A DNA stretch of 64,000 nucleotides from Rossellomorea orangium (GCF_019334305.1 NZ_JAHWGH010000002.1:1-64000); one strand, 5' to 3'. Shown: positions 8,330-16,523, counted from the stretch's first letter. Program-made: numbers and translations. The notes: generated by a model not told the origin, from the letters alone.

Positions 8330-9136
8330 TTAAGAAAAACTAGAAAAATGATAGGGTGGCCAAGGGCCGGATGCTTCAATTTTCCAACCGGCGTGTCCCA
8401 ATTCTTCTTCGTATTGCTTAATTTCCTCTACAAATTCATCCACATTGGAAACCGGCAGGAGAAACACACTGTTCCAAGCCATATGTTCTTGTCTGCCTGT
8501 GACATCCTTACTCCAATTTTTCTTGACGTTTCCGTGGAGAGAGTGCTCTTTCAGTTTTTCATGCACCTCTTCACAGAGGCGGTTTTTTTCGTTTTCCAGT
8601 TCTCGGTCAATCAGCTGATCGATCTTTTTCTTTTCAAAGAACTGCCTGCCCTTTGGTAATTCACTGATTTCTTTCCTTTTGGCTTCAATGGACGGATTGC
8701 TTTCGCTTACTTGCTTCTTCAACAGCTTATCGTCACAGTAGATTTTGACATTCCATTCTTCATTGCCATCGAGTTGTTGAAAGGTCATTTCAAGTTTATT
8801 TCGATTGCCTTCGATCGTGTTCTTCAGACTTTCCTCATTTTTGTACAATGTACAAAACTTCAGGGGAATGATGGTATAGAGTTTCGACACCATCAACACG
8901 GTTTCATGATGATGGAACGCCTTTTCCTGAAGCCAGTCCATGTCTTTATCGACTTTTTCCTTGATCGACTCCTCTGAGTAATCATCGGCTGGCAGATCAC
9001 AGACAATGGCGGTCACGGCTCCGATTTGAATCGTATACAGTTCATCTTCCCCATCAAATCCTTTCATGGGGGGAAGGGTTTCTTTATTTGCTTCTTCTGT
9101 CGGGATTAAGCCATATAGATAAAGTAAATCTCTCAT
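8330..9136 (-). CDS. gvpL: gas vesicle protein GvpL (GvpL/GvpF family)
   Basis: A 268-aa protein of the GvpL/GvpF family. It has the ferredoxin-like N-terminus (LLYLYGLIPTEE, ITAIVCDLPADDY), a long central helical arm, and the C-terminal GWKIEASGPWPPYHFSSF signature shared with GvpF. These proteins bind GvpA and act as assembly factors or at the inner face of the forming vesicle. RBS AAGGGTG precedes the ATG. A second family member, gvpF, lies two genes upstream. Confidence 0.93.
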   Translation of the reverse strand: MRDLLYLYGLIPTEEANKETLPPMKGFDGEDELYTIQIGAVTAIVCDLPADDYSEESIKEKVDKDMDWLQEKAFHHHETVLMVSKLYTIIPLKFCTLYKNEESLKNTIEGNRNKLEMTFQQLDGNEEWNVKIYCDDKLLKKQVSESNPSIEAKRKEISELPKGRQFFEKKKIDQLIDRELENEKNRLCEEVHEKLKEHSLHGNVKKNWSKDVTGRQEHMAWNSVFLLPVSNVDEFVEEIKQYEEELGHAGWKIEASGPWPPYHFSSFS

Positions 9137-9146
9137 CTGATCACCC

Positions 9147-9401
9147 TTATTTCTTTTTCGTTAGTTCTTCCCATTGCTCCATTTCCATCTGTTTCGCTAT
9201 TTCATATCTTGTTAAGAGCTCATCTTCTTTTTCCTGGAATGCTTCCTCGGGGATTTCCCCTAATTCATACATCATTTGAAGCTGAATCAACTTTTGTTGA
9301 ATGGTAGGAAGGTCGTATAATTCTTTATCCGCTTCTTCTTTGATCTTTTCACCGACTTTAATGACCAGATTAATTGGTGCGCTAACCAATTTATGGATCA
9401 T
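9147..9401 (-). CDS. gvpG: gas vesicle protein GvpG
   Basis: An 84-aa GvpG-family protein starting MIHKLVSAPINLVIKVGEKI, with the family's helical body. The start at 9401 is set by the TGATG overlap with the gvpF stop codon and by RBS GAGGAAGG just upstream. Longer readings from an earlier ATG would run into gvpF. GvpG is an essential accessory assembly protein in several gas vesicle systems. Confidence 0.9.
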   Translation of the reverse strand: MIHKLVSAPINLVIKVGEKIKEEADKELYDLPTIQQKLIQLQMMYELGEIPEEAFQEKEDELLTRYEIAKQMEMEQWEELTKKK

Positions 9402-10165
9402 CAGCCTTCCTCGACCTTTAATCGGATGTTGACGAAATTGTATGCCGGCCAAGGGCCGCTGTAGTTGAATTCGACCTTATCCTTCCACTTTTCATGTGCC
9501 TCGTTAACCTTTTGATCAAACAATTCTTCCTGATCCCGGTCAATTAAGAATGAAGCGTTGAGAAGCATTTTCTCACTTGAAGGATCATTTGCCTTTGCTG
9601 ACACGGCTGATTCCTCAAGGGGTGCATAGACTTCCTGCTTAATCTCACTTTGCAGGGAAGCAAATAGCTTCTGAGCCATTCCGCCAAGCTGAATTCGGTC
9701 ATAATACGCGGCCGATTCTGATTTCCCTTTAACGGCTGAGGCCATTTTTTCCACCTGCGGGTTATCCTTCACCATGGCTTCAAGCCATTCCTTTTTACCG
9801 ATAACCTTTAAGCCCAGCTCGATTTTTCCCTTGATTGCCGGGAACAGAGTTTCGAACTGCGGATAAAGGTTTTCAAGCAGGGCCTCAACATCATCTGTCG
9901 ACTTAAAGACATTTCCGAAGCTGATCGGGATGACCGTATCCTTTTGTTCCATGACCCGGGATACTGCACCTTGGTGCATCAACAAATTCTGCTTCTTTGG
10001 ATGATAGATTTTCATCGGTACTTCTGCCGCTACCATTGCGGCATCTTTATATCTGATTGTGAACGTTTCGCGTTCCTCACCCTCTATTTCAATGGAACCA
10101 AAATGATCTTCCTGTTCGGTTTGAATGGCACAAAATATATAAATCCCCATTTCTTCCTGACTCAT
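9401..10165 (-). CDS. gvpF: gas vesicle protein GvpF (GvpL/GvpF family)
   Basis: A 254-aa GvpL/GvpF-family protein starting MSQEEMGIYIFCAIQTEQED. It has the VIPISFGNVFKSTDDVEALL segment and the C-terminal FNYSGPWPAYNFVNIR signature. GvpF interacts with GvpA during assembly. RBS AAAGGAG. It is translationally coupled to gvpG through a TGATG overlap and lies 15 bases after gvpN. Confidence 0.93.
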   Translation of the reverse strand: MSQEEMGIYIFCAIQTEQEDHFGSIEIEGEERETFTIRYKDAAMVAAEVPMKIYHPKKQNLLMHQGAVSRVMEQKDTVIPISFGNVFKSTDDVEALLENLYPQFETLFPAIKGKIELGLKVIGKKEWLEAMVKDNPQVEKMASAVKGKSESAAYYDRIQLGGMAQKLFASLQSEIKQEVYAPLEESAVSAKANDPSSEKMLLNASFLIDRDQEELFDQKVNEAHEKWKDKVEFNYSGPWPAYNFVNIRLKVEEG

Positions 10166-10179
10166 TTTAAAACTCTCCT

Positions 10180-11103
10180 TTATTCCTCAGATACCCTCAT
10201 TTTTTTACATTCATCTATAATCAATTGTTCTGCTTTTTCTTGTGAGTTTTCTCCGTCGATACATCGACTGACGCTGTGTGCTGCTATATCAATACATAGA
10301 CGTTGAAAATCTGTATCCTTACCGTCTATGGGAATGTCTGATTCAATAGCGAGTCTTGCAATCATTAAGGAAGCACGCAAGCTCGGTCCGTTCATTTCGT
10401 TTGTACATTGATCGCGTAATGTTGAGATGAGTGTAGTAATCGCTCTTGCTTCACTCATCACCAAGTTAGCTTTTTCTGATACAATCTTCGCCTCTTGTTC
10501 TGCTCCCTTGTAATCTACGTTAATGGTGATTAACCGATCCATTAGAGCATCCTGTGTTTGATAAACCCCTGCATACTCTGCAGGATTACTAGTAAAGATG
10601 ATGGCAAATTCCGGATGCACTCTAATAAAGGGCTCAGTGAGCTTCGAACCATACAAAGGAATGATTCCTTCTTCCAAAATGGATAGGAAGATATTATTCG
10701 TCGTCGGCTGTGATCGTGTAAATTCATCGTATACAAGGGTATAACCATTCTTGACGGCTTCCAGTAAACGTCCGTCTCTCCATGTCTCTGTGACGCTTTC
10801 GTCCTTTTTATAAACGGATCGTACATATTGATCGACGACCTTTTTACTTGTATAACCCGTAAAATCACCGATTAAGTCTTTATTATTCAATTCGTGATTA
10901 CCGTGCATGAGCATAACCGGTCTTTTTCTCTTTTTCGCAAGTGCGAGTGCCAGTGACGTTTTCCCGGCCCCGGAAGGACCTGTGAAATGCACAGGATATC
11001 CAGCTTTAAGGTACTGCAATGAGCGCGAAAGCAATTCTTTCGTTTCATCATCTTGTATTAATGCCCTGCTATCCTTTTTGATCCGTTTAGTTAAGACCGT
11101 CAC
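10180..11103 (-). CDS. gvpN: gas vesicle AAA+ ATPase GvpN
   Basis: A 307-aa MoxR/GvpN-type AAA+ ATPase. Walker A GPSGAGKT is at residues 42-49 and Walker B LVYDEF at 123-128. Sensor region IIFTSNPAEYAG and the arginine-containing C-terminal lid follow. GvpN uses ATP to promote growth of vesicles. The GTG at 11103 is the likely start (GGAGGG eight bases upstream); a TTG six bases earlier sits too close to that RBS. It lies between gvpR and gvpF as in P. megaterium. Confidence 0.92.
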   Translation of the reverse strand: MTVLTKRIKKDSRALIQDDETKELLSRSLQYLKAGYPVHFTGPSGAGKTSLALALAKKRKRPVMLMHGNHELNNKDLIGDFTGYTSKKVVDQYVRSVYKKDESVTETWRDGRLLEAVKNGYTLVYDEFTRSQPTTNNIFLSILEEGIIPLYGSKLTEPFIRVHPEFAIIFTSNPAEYAGVYQTQDALMDRLITINVDYKGAEQEAKIVSEKANLVMSEARAITTLISTLRDQCTNEMNGPSLRASLMIARLAIESDIPIDGKDTDFQRLCIDIAAHSVSRCIDGENSQEKAEQLIIDECKKMRVSEE

Positions 11104-11132
11104 GTACAATTCCCTCCTACTCGCTCAGGACA

Positions 11133-11399
11133 CTACATTTCCTGTCCAATGGCACTTCTGTAACGGATATCCCGTCGTTTAAATGACGTAACTTCCTTTT
11201 CTTTATTAAGGAGAACATCATATGTTCCAAGCATTTCGTCTTTCGCATATTTCTTCATATATTCTTTTTCTTCAATCACTTCGACTTGCAGCTTCCAGCC
11301 TTCGTCTTCTGTCAGTTCCACCGACGTAATCTTATGGACCGGAGCTACATGTTCATTGAAGAAATCCGTCACACTGTTCATGATTTCTTTGATTACCAT
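11133..11399 (-). CDS. gvpR: gas vesicle protein GvpR (GvpO family)
   Basis: An 88-aa protein of the GvpO/GvpR family. The conserved part runs from VELTEDEGWKLQVEVIEEKE to a C-terminal RRDIRYRSAIGQ. RBS GGAGG lies five bases before the ATG. It precedes gvpN, the usual neighbour of this family. Biochemical function is unclear; haloarchaeal GvpO is required for vesicle formation. Confidence 0.85.
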   Translation of the reverse strand: MVIKEIMNSVTDFFNEHVAPVHKITSVELTEDEGWKLQVEVIEEKEYMKKYAKDEMLGTYDVLLNKEKEVTSFKRRDIRYRSAIGQEM

Positions 11400-11479
11400 A
11401 GTTGCCTCCTACTGTAGATGAAGGGGAGGGTGCCAATAATGGCCCCCTTCATACACATATTCTTTTGCTGGCACTCCAT

Positions 11480-11740
11480 TTAGATGCTGAACTGGGAGCT
11501 TCTTTCATTCTGCTGTGTAGCAAGACCGTTTTCCTCTACGTCATCCCGTAAGAGACCTACTGCCTCTGCATAACGCAACCATGTATCGACGCTTGCAATG
11601 ACAACCCTTGCTTCAACTGTCAATATTTCAATTCCAACGACAGATACTCTTGCAAATGCGTCAATGACGATCCCTTTGTCTAGAATACGGTCGATGACTT
11701 CTGCTAAACTTGAACTGTTATTACTCTTTTGAATAGCCAA
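11480..11740 (-). CDS. gvpB: major gas vesicle structural protein GvpB (GvpA family)
   Basis: An 86-aa GvpA-type shell protein: [20 protein letters not shown], then [20 protein letters not shown] and [10 protein letters not shown]. It is nearly identical to the other shell gene at 12802-13062, and differences cluster in the C-terminal tail. The start is TTG with RBS AAGGAG eight bases upstream. These small hydrophobic beta-hairpin proteins polymerise into the gas-permeable shell. The relation between the copies fits P. megaterium, where gvpA and gvpB are paralogues separated by gvpP and gvpQ. Confidence 0.93.
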   Translation of the reverse strand: MAIQKSNNSSSLAEVIDRILDKGIVIDAFARVSVVGIEILTVEARVVIASVDTWLRYAEAVGLLRDDVEENGLATQQNERSSQFSI

Positions 11741-11761
11741 TTGTTATTCTCCTTCCGGTGT

Positions 11762-12235
11762 TTAGGAACAGATTGTCTTAATGTCTTTTGAAGATTTAAT
11801 ATTTTCTGAACTTTTTATTTCAGTGGAACTCTTAATGTTAAAGGAGCTCTTGATGTCACTTGCTCCCTTAATATTTCCCACGCCTTTGATATTTGTTTTT
11901 TTATCATTTGATGAAGAAATTTTCTTTTGAAATTCTTCTCCTGCTTCTTTTGCATTCCCTAACTTTTCCCTTACGGAAAGCAGGACATCCTGTACTTTTT
12001 CCTTTGCTTCTTCTGCTTTGGTATGAACATTATCGGCATTTTTCTCTTTTGCATTCTCTAATTTCCCGGATGCTTCGTTGGCCTTTGATTGAATACCATT
12101 TTCCACACTGTTCACAAAGGTTTCTTTCGCTTTCTCTTTCAATGTATCTTTCACTTTCTCTTTCACAGGCTCCGGAGCATGGTCGTATGCTTTTTTAGCC
12201 ATCTTCCCAACTGCTTTTTTTACAGGCTTATTCAT
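11762..12235 (-). CDS. gvpQ: gas vesicle protein GvpQ with C-terminal hexapeptide repeats
   Basis: A 157-aa Lys/Glu/Ala-rich helical protein in the gvpQ position (between gvpP and gvpB). Residues 20-105 are amphipathic helix or coiled coil of LEA-like composition. From residue 115 to 156 it has seven tandem hexapeptides of the form [N/D/E]-I-K-[G/S/T]-x-x (NIKGVG, NIKGAS, DIKSSF, NIKSST, EIKSSE, NIKSSK, DIKTIC). RBS GGGGG before the ATG. GvpQ of P. megaterium is an accessory protein that is dispensable in heterologous assembly; the repeat tail is treated as a finding. Confidence 0.8.
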   Translation of the reverse strand: MNKPVKKAVGKMAKKAYDHAPEPVKEKVKDTLKEKAKETFVNSVENGIQSKANEASGKLENAKEKNADNVHTKAEEAKEKVQDVLLSVREKLGNAKEAGEEFQKKISSSNDKKTNIKGVGNIKGASDIKSSFNIKSSTEIKSSENIKSSKDIKTICS

Positions 12236-12259
12236 GTAATGCCCCCTTTAGGGATGCGA

Positions 12260-12751
12260 TTATTTCTTAGACTCCACCAGGCTGTTCAACATTTCTTCGA
12301 TACGTTCTAAACGCTCATTCAAATTCTTGTTTTCTTCCTTGATCTCTGCTAATTCTTCTGATTGATTGGAAGAATCTTGATTGTTATCAGCTTTGGCATC
12401 AGCGTTTTCCGACGCCTCTTCTTTTTTCTTCTTAGGTGACAGCAATCCACCTTCGAGCCTGCTCATGTATCCGGTAGCGGATTGTCTAAGGGTGATGATA
12501 GCCTGCTCTGTCAAGAATTCCTGAGCTGACCTTCGCAGTTCTTTACTTGCCGCTTTCATCACATCTGATTTCCCTAGACTGTCCACTACTTTTTTTCCTG
12601 TACCAGGATTCGAAAGTAAGCCAATTCCTGCACCGACTACTCCACCGATAATCGCATAATTCATTGATTGTCTGTTTTCATTGGATTGTCCTTTCTTTTC
12701 ATCAGTGCTCTTCGTTTCTTCTACCTGTTGACTGCTTTTCACTTCTGCCAT
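12260..12751 (-). CDS. gvpP: gas vesicle protein GvpP (YtxH-like)
   Basis: A 163-aa protein in the gvpP position, directly after gvpA. An N-terminal polar stretch is followed by a glycine-zipper-like hydrophobic segment (MNYAIIGGVVGAGIGLLSNP), then helices and a C-terminal coiled coil (EIKEENKNLNERLERIEEML). ATG 12751 was chosen because AGAGGA lies five bases upstream; in-frame codons further upstream lack an RBS. The layout parallels gvpT. The role is accessory and not well defined. Confidence 0.8.
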   Translation of the reverse strand: MAEVKSSQQVEETKSTDEKKGQSNENRQSMNYAIIGGVVGAGIGLLSNPGTGKKVVDSLGKSDVMKAASKELRRSAQEFLTEQAIITLRQSATGYMSRLEGGLLSPKKKKEEASENADAKADNNQDSSNQSEELAEIKEENKNLNERLERIEEMLNSLVESKK

Positions 12752-12801
12752 ATTCATCCTCTTTTCTATTAAAATAGTAAAACTATATTTCATTTACTTG
12801 T

Positions 12802-13062
12802 TTAAATGCTGAATGCTGTTCCTCTTTCATTTGACTGCTTGGTGAGACCTTCTTCCTGTACTTCGTCTCTCAGTAGCCCAACTGCTTCTGCATATCGTAA
12901 CCATGTATCCACACTCGCAATGACAACCCGTGCTTCAACTGTCAGAATCTCGATACCTACTAAGGAAACTCTGGCAAATGCATCAATGACGATTCCTTTA
13001 TCCAGGATTCTATCGATTACTTCCGCGAGACTTGAGCTATCATTACTTTTTTGAATACTCAT
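12802..13062 (-). CDS. gvpA: major gas vesicle structural protein GvpA
   Basis: First gene of the cluster, an 86-aa GvpA shell protein starting [20 protein letters not shown] with the invariant core that forms the vesicle rib. RBS GAGGAG lies six bases before the ATG. It differs from gvpB by a few residues (for example SLVGIE instead of SVVGIE) and a different tail ending GTAFSI. It is separated from the upstream parR-like gene by 340 bases that should contain the cluster promoter. Confidence 0.94.
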   Translation of the reverse strand: MSIQKSNDSSSLAEVIDRILDKGIVIDAFARVSLVGIEILTVEARVVIASVDTWLRYAEAVGLLRDEVQEEGLTKQSNERGTAFSI

Positions 13063-13361
13063 CGAATCTCTCCTCTATAATGGTTTTGCCAATGACGTGC
13101 TTCTATTCTGTTTAATCGGTGTTTACCTCGATTGTGGCCCTGCATAAACTAGGTCATGGGAATCATTTGAAATAAACTGCCATTTTTTATACATGTTTTA
13201 ATCAACGCAAGGCCCTCTGTAACATTCTTTTCTTAGAGATATATAAGATTGGGGGGTTGGAGTAGAAAATATAATTCAATTAAGACAAATTGATTACAGT
13301 TTCTAACTTTATTAGATGGTTGTATTTAAAAGGGAAGTGTGCTTTGAATCGGTCGCAAAAA
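13063..13361 (-). other. intergenic region upstream of gvpA
   Basis: AT-rich region between the parR-like terminator and gvpA. It must hold the gas vesicle promoter. I could not find a convincing sigma-A -35/-10 pair on the minus strand, and only a poor sigma-B-like combination (GTTTAT and GGTAAA with too long a spacer) is visible. A run of six C (minus strand) lies near 13252. No open reading frame is credible here. Confidence 0.4.
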
Positions 13362-13402
13362 CCAAAAAAGAACCTGAAGCTTCATACGCTTCAGGTTCTT
13401 CT
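13362..13402 (-). terminator. terminator after the parR-like gene
   Basis: The stem AAGAACCTGAAGC/GCTTCAGGTTCTT (13368-13380 and 13388-13400) is followed by T residues on the minus strand. It begins right at the end of the parR-like gene, so the partition operon and the gas vesicle operon are probably separate transcripts. Confidence 0.88.
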
Positions 13403-13996
13403 TTATTTATTCATTTGAGCAAGGAAGTCACCCAATAGATCGTCCATCGATTCTTCTTTGGGCTCTTCGCCGGCCGCTTCCTGGGGTTTCATGGCACTGT
13501 CCCAGTCAAAGTTGTCCAATTCTTCATCTGTAGAGTATGAGCGCTCATCCACTACTTCTTCAGGTGAATCATCAATCACGTGATCAAGGGACCATTCCCG
13601 TGAGTTATCGTGACTTGCTGCCGATTCTTCCTGAAGATAGAGAGCTTCATCGATATCTAATGAGCTACTGCTTATGGAAGCAAGCAGGGAGGCTGTACGC
13701 ACCGGGTTGGAAAGCAGCTGGTACACGATACTCCCTAAAAGCGCTTCTGAATGTTCATGCTTTAACCAATCACGTTGGGACTTGTCCAGGCCCTTCGGAA
13801 GGGGGATCGTAATCGCTTCACGCTGTTTGGAAATTGTATCATTTACACCGTTCAATACAAGCTCTGCAATCTTGCTTGAGAAATTTCGTTTTTCCGTTTC
13901 CTTCAGCTTTTGCAGATGCTTTAATACATGGTCAGGTGTATCAGAAGGAAGCCGAAACGTGATCGGCTGTCCCCTCGACATCCCTTTTTCTTTCAT
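13403..13996 (-). CDS. ParR-like centromere-binding partner of the actin-like ATPase
   Basis: A 197-aa protein encoded nine bases after the actin-like gene. The N-terminal 55 residues (RGQPITFRLPSDTPDHVLKH and following) look like the ribbon-helix-helix DNA-binding module of ParR-type adaptors. The C-terminal half is acidic and mostly disordered, ending in a short hydrophobic helix MDDLLGDFLAQMNK that could be the filament-binding tip. In type II (ParMRC) plasmid segregation ParR binds the centromere repeats and caps the ParM filament. Here it is chromosomal, upstream of gvpA. The identification rests on position, size and architecture; sequence identity is weak, so the family name is an inference. 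Confidence 0.65.
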   Translation of the reverse strand: MKEKGMSRGQPITFRLPSDTPDHVLKHLQKLKETEKRNFSSKIAELVLNGVNDTISKQREAITIPLPKGLDKSQRDWLKHEHSEALLGSIVYQLLSNPVRTASLLASISSSSLDIDEALYLQEESAASHDNSREWSLDHVIDDSPEEVVDERSYSTDEELDNFDWDSAMKPQEAAGEEPKEESMDDLLGDFLAQMNK

Positions 13997-14005
13997 ACCA
14001 TCACC

Positions 14006-15184
14006 CTATTTGGTTTTCGCTAATTTTTGTTCGTCTTTCTGGGCTTGTTGTTGTTTTTCATTCTTTCTTGTGAAGTCCCCAATCAGCTTGTAGTAGGCAT
14101 TGGCCATCATCCAGATGCTTTCCTTCTCATCTTCAAAGAAGTCGATATTGTACCCATCAAGATTATTATTAAGCGTTTTGATGTATTCTTTCAGGACGCT
14201 TGATCCACCACCTATGAAGTAGCAGATTTCCGTTTGAGAGTTCTTTTGCCACATATTACGAAGGTGGCGGTATTGCTTCTTAGCCAGTTCAAGCATGATA
14301 CGGTCCACAATGTCATGGACGCTTGTACGACTTCCTTTGACCATGATATGATTGCGATCATTTTTCTTCGTGATGATTTCCACCACATCGCGTCGGCTAT
14401 CCAGCTCAATGCCGTGTCTTGAACGGATTTCTTCACGGATCAATTCTAGGGATTCAGAAACGCCAAGGTTAAAGCCTTGAGCTTTATCATCGTCTACTTT
14501 TCGATCTTTGATGACCGCGATATCTGTTGATAATCCACCGATATCCTGAATCAAAATGCGCTTATCAATCAAATCTTTATTGATGATATTTGAATTATTA
14601 TCCATCACAAGGTTGATAAAAGCAGCAAATCCTTCAGGATACACCTTCACTTCATCAAACTTGATATTTACTTTGATTCCTTGATAGCGGGGAGTGACAA
14701 GGAACTCGACCTGGTGAACAGAACCTAATAATCTTGAACGGTATCCAACATCTTTTCCTTCCTTCACCTCGCGAAGGGGAAGACCTGTTCCGAGCGTATA
14801 GTTTGCTTCTATTACATTATTATTCTTTTTAAATAGATCGTTGCGCGCTGCATCTAGAGCGATCGAAGCAAATAGCATAACCAGTGTTTGATCTTCTTCT
14901 GATTTACTGCTGCCCGGATCAAGTTCAGTTGAGTTATTACTCTTCGTTGCAAGATTACCGACACGGTAAATCGCATTATTGTCTTTCAAAGCAGGGGAGT
15001 GGACACGGATATGTATGCCGTCTAGTGGGTCTTGTGTATCCAGCTCCTCGATTCCGATGATCGGACGATCTTCAATATCCCTGGCGATGACGTTCGGAAT
15101 ATTCACCTCAGCGTCCATTTTTCCAAAAATACCTTTTAAAGAATCATTACCAACATCAATGGCTGCAATTCGAGAATTTGTCAT
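14006..15184 (-). CDS. ParM/Alp-type actin-like ATPase (plasmid-segregation-like)
   Basis: A 392-aa actin/Hsp70-superfamily ATPase. Phosphate-1 loop AAIDVGNDSLKG lies at residues 7-18, phosphate-2 loop DIGGLSTDIAV at 214-224 and the adenosine motif GGGSSVL at 325-331, as in ParM, Alp and related segregation actins. The length is in the ParM-like range; MreB and Hsp70 differ clearly. The start at 15184 has RBS AAAGGATG; longer readings run upstream without an RBS. It forms a two-gene operon with the parR-like gene, preceded by a GTnTAC repeat array. It is surrounded by chromosomal genes rather than plasmid replication genes, and lies next to the gas vesicle cluster. Filament formation is expected from the family; the cargo is unknown. 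Confidence 0.85.
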   Translation of the reverse strand: MTNSRIAAIDVGNDSLKGIFGKMDAEVNIPNVIARDIEDRPIIGIEELDTQDPLDGIHIRVHSPALKDNNAIYRVGNLATKSNNSTELDPGSSKSEEDQTLVMLFASIALDAARNDLFKKNNNVIEANYTLGTGLPLREVKEGKDVGYRSRLLGSVHQVEFLVTPRYQGIKVNIKFDEVKVYPEGFAAFINLVMDNNSNIINKDLIDKRILIQDIGGLSTDIAVIKDRKVDDDKAQGFNLGVSESLELIREEIRSRHGIELDSRRDVVEIITKKNDRNHIMVKGSRTSVHDIVDRIMLELAKKQYRHLRNMWQKNSQTEICYFIGGGSSVLKEYIKTLNNNLDGYNIDFFEDEKESIWMMANAYYKLIGDFTRKNEKQQQAQKDEQKLAKTK

Positions 15185-15315
15185 TAAAATCATCCTTTCA
15201 TACATGAGTAAGAATTTGTCAAAAAATTTCAACTCTTACTTTCAGATTAAACAATTTCTTGTCTCTGGTCAATCCTACTTTTCTATCGAAATTCAAAGAG
15301 ACAGAATGAGAAATT

Positions 15316-15452
15316 GTATACGTTTTTGTATCGTTGTACACATATTTTGTACACATCCCTTTAAATCAACATGTGTACTAGTTTGTTTACATGTATACAT
15401 TTTTGTCTACATTTGTATACGTTATTGTTTACTTGTATACATTTTTGTAAAC
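15316..15452. repeat. GTnTAC repeat array, candidate centromere (parC) and operator of the actin-like operon
   Basis: About eleven GTnTAC-like hexamers lie in 137 bases upstream of the actin-like gene. They start at 15316, 15328 (degenerate), 15336, 15349, 15375, 15385, 15393, 15405, 15415, 15427, 15435 and 15447. Spacings alternate near 8, 10 and 12 bases, so every second motif is 20-22 bases apart, two helical turns. Several are embedded in TTGTATAC or ATGTATAC contexts, and GTTTAC/GTAAAC flank GTATAC palindromically. Promoter-proximal iterons of this type are the hallmark of ParR-bound centromeres. Confidence 0.7.
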
Positions 15453-15695
15453 TTTATGTTTTTTACATAATCTTACTTCGATTGGTGCTCATTCTACTAC
15501 TCTATAAAACCAGGAAACTACCATATTTTTTACAATTCGAGATCGAGGGGAATGAAACTGGTGATTTAAGGAAACAGCAATGCACATACAAAATAGGGAG
15601 AGTCGAATAGAGAAGAGGGAGAAGATTGTCGATTAAAGAAGAAATGTGAAAGAAAGGAATAGCTTTCTAGGGTGAGAACCTAGTAAAAAGGTATT

Positions 15696-15732
15696 AAAAA
15701 GGCTCCGACACTCCACGGTGCCGAAGCCTTCT
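15696..15732 (-). terminator. terminator after 3-hydroxybutyrate dehydrogenase
   Basis: On the minus strand GGCTTCGGCACC and GGTGTCGGAGCC-like arms form a stem followed by TTTTTAATA, just after the dehydrogenase stop codon. Confidence 0.75.
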
Positions 15733-15746
15733 GACCAATCATTCCA

Positions 15747-16523
15747 TTATTGAGCTGTATATCCACCGTCGATGACAACGGCCTGCCCTGTCACGCTACC
15801 AGCTTTATCACTGGATAGGAACATGGCATAATCCGCAATCTCACTGACATCCAGTAAACGTTTTTGAGGGACTAAAGGATAAATGACTTCTTCCAGGACT
15901 TTTTCTAATGGAACATTGCGTGTCATGGCAATGTCCTTAAGCTGTCCTCTGACGAGTGGAGTATCCACATAACCCGGGCAAATGGAATTCACTGTAATGC
16001 CAAATGGAGCAGACTCAAGTGCCGCTACTTTCGTTAATCCGATCACACCGTGTTTAGCACTGTTATAGGCAGCTTTTCCTGCAAAACCTACTAAGCCGTT
16101 GATGGAAGAGACATTGATGATACGGCCGAATCCTTGTTTCTTCATGATAGGAAGAACATGCTTGATGGCAACGAAAGGAGCCGTAAGCATAATCTTGATC
16201 ATGAGCTCGAATTTCGCTGTCGGAAACTCTTCAATTGGTGACACATGCTGTAGTCCTGCATTGTTCACGAGTACATCGATGCGTCCATATTGTTGGTAAG
16301 CTTTATCGATCATGTTCTGGATATCCTCTTCACTTGTTACGTCCGCTTTAAGGCCGATTGCTTCATATCCAAGGTCTTTAAGGTTTTCAGCTGCTGCCTT
16401 GACGCCTTCTTCATTTAGATCCGTCAGTACCACTTTACTTCCGTTTTCTGCATAGGATTTCCCTAATTCGAAACCAATGCCGCTTGCTGAACCTGTTATG
16501 ACTACTACCTTATTTTCTACCAT
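15747..16523 (-). CDS. 3-hydroxybutyrate dehydrogenase (SDR family)
   Basis: A 258-aa short-chain dehydrogenase, the typical length of NAD-dependent D-3-hydroxybutyrate dehydrogenase, which interconverts 3-hydroxybutyrate and acetoacetate. Visible features are the NAD-binding TGSASGIG, NNAG, the catalytic S (INVSSINGLVG) with YNSAKHG (YxxxK), the PG motif ICPGYVDTPLV, and the C-terminal GQAVVIDGGYTAQ. ATG 16523 is preceded by AAAGGAG; an upstream TTG is too close to it. It is downstream of a GntP-family permease in the same operon, with a divergent LysR regulator. This arrangement resembles yxjF/yxjC of B. subtilis. Confidence 0.9.
   Translation of the reverse strand: MVENKVVVITGSASGIGFELGKSYAENGSKVVLTDLNEEGVKAAAENLKDLGYEAIGLKADVTSEEDIQNMIDKAYQQYGRIDVLVNNAGLQHVSPIEEFPTAKFELMIKIMLTAPFVAIKHVLPIMKKQGFGRIINVSSINGLVGFAGKAAYNSAKHGVIGLTKVAALESAPFGITVNSICPGYVDTPLVRGQLKDIAMTRNVPLEKVLEEVIYPLVPQKRLLDVSEIADYAMFLSSDKAGSVTGQAVVIDGGYTAQ

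Noticed and set aside
12089-12310. plus-strand frames opposite gvpP and gvpQ
   Set aside because: Shadows of the highly charged Gvp coding sequence with no RBS.
13403-15184. integrated plasmid with replication genes
   Set aside because: No replication initiator, relaxase or integrase is visible around the parM-parR pair.
15316-15452. CRISPR array
   Set aside because: The repeat unit is only six to eight bases and the spacings are 8-13, far too short for CRISPR repeats and spacers; no cas genes.
14979-15610. plus-strand frames across the iteron array
   Set aside because: They cross the GTnTAC repeats, lack an RBS and have repetitive peptide sequence.
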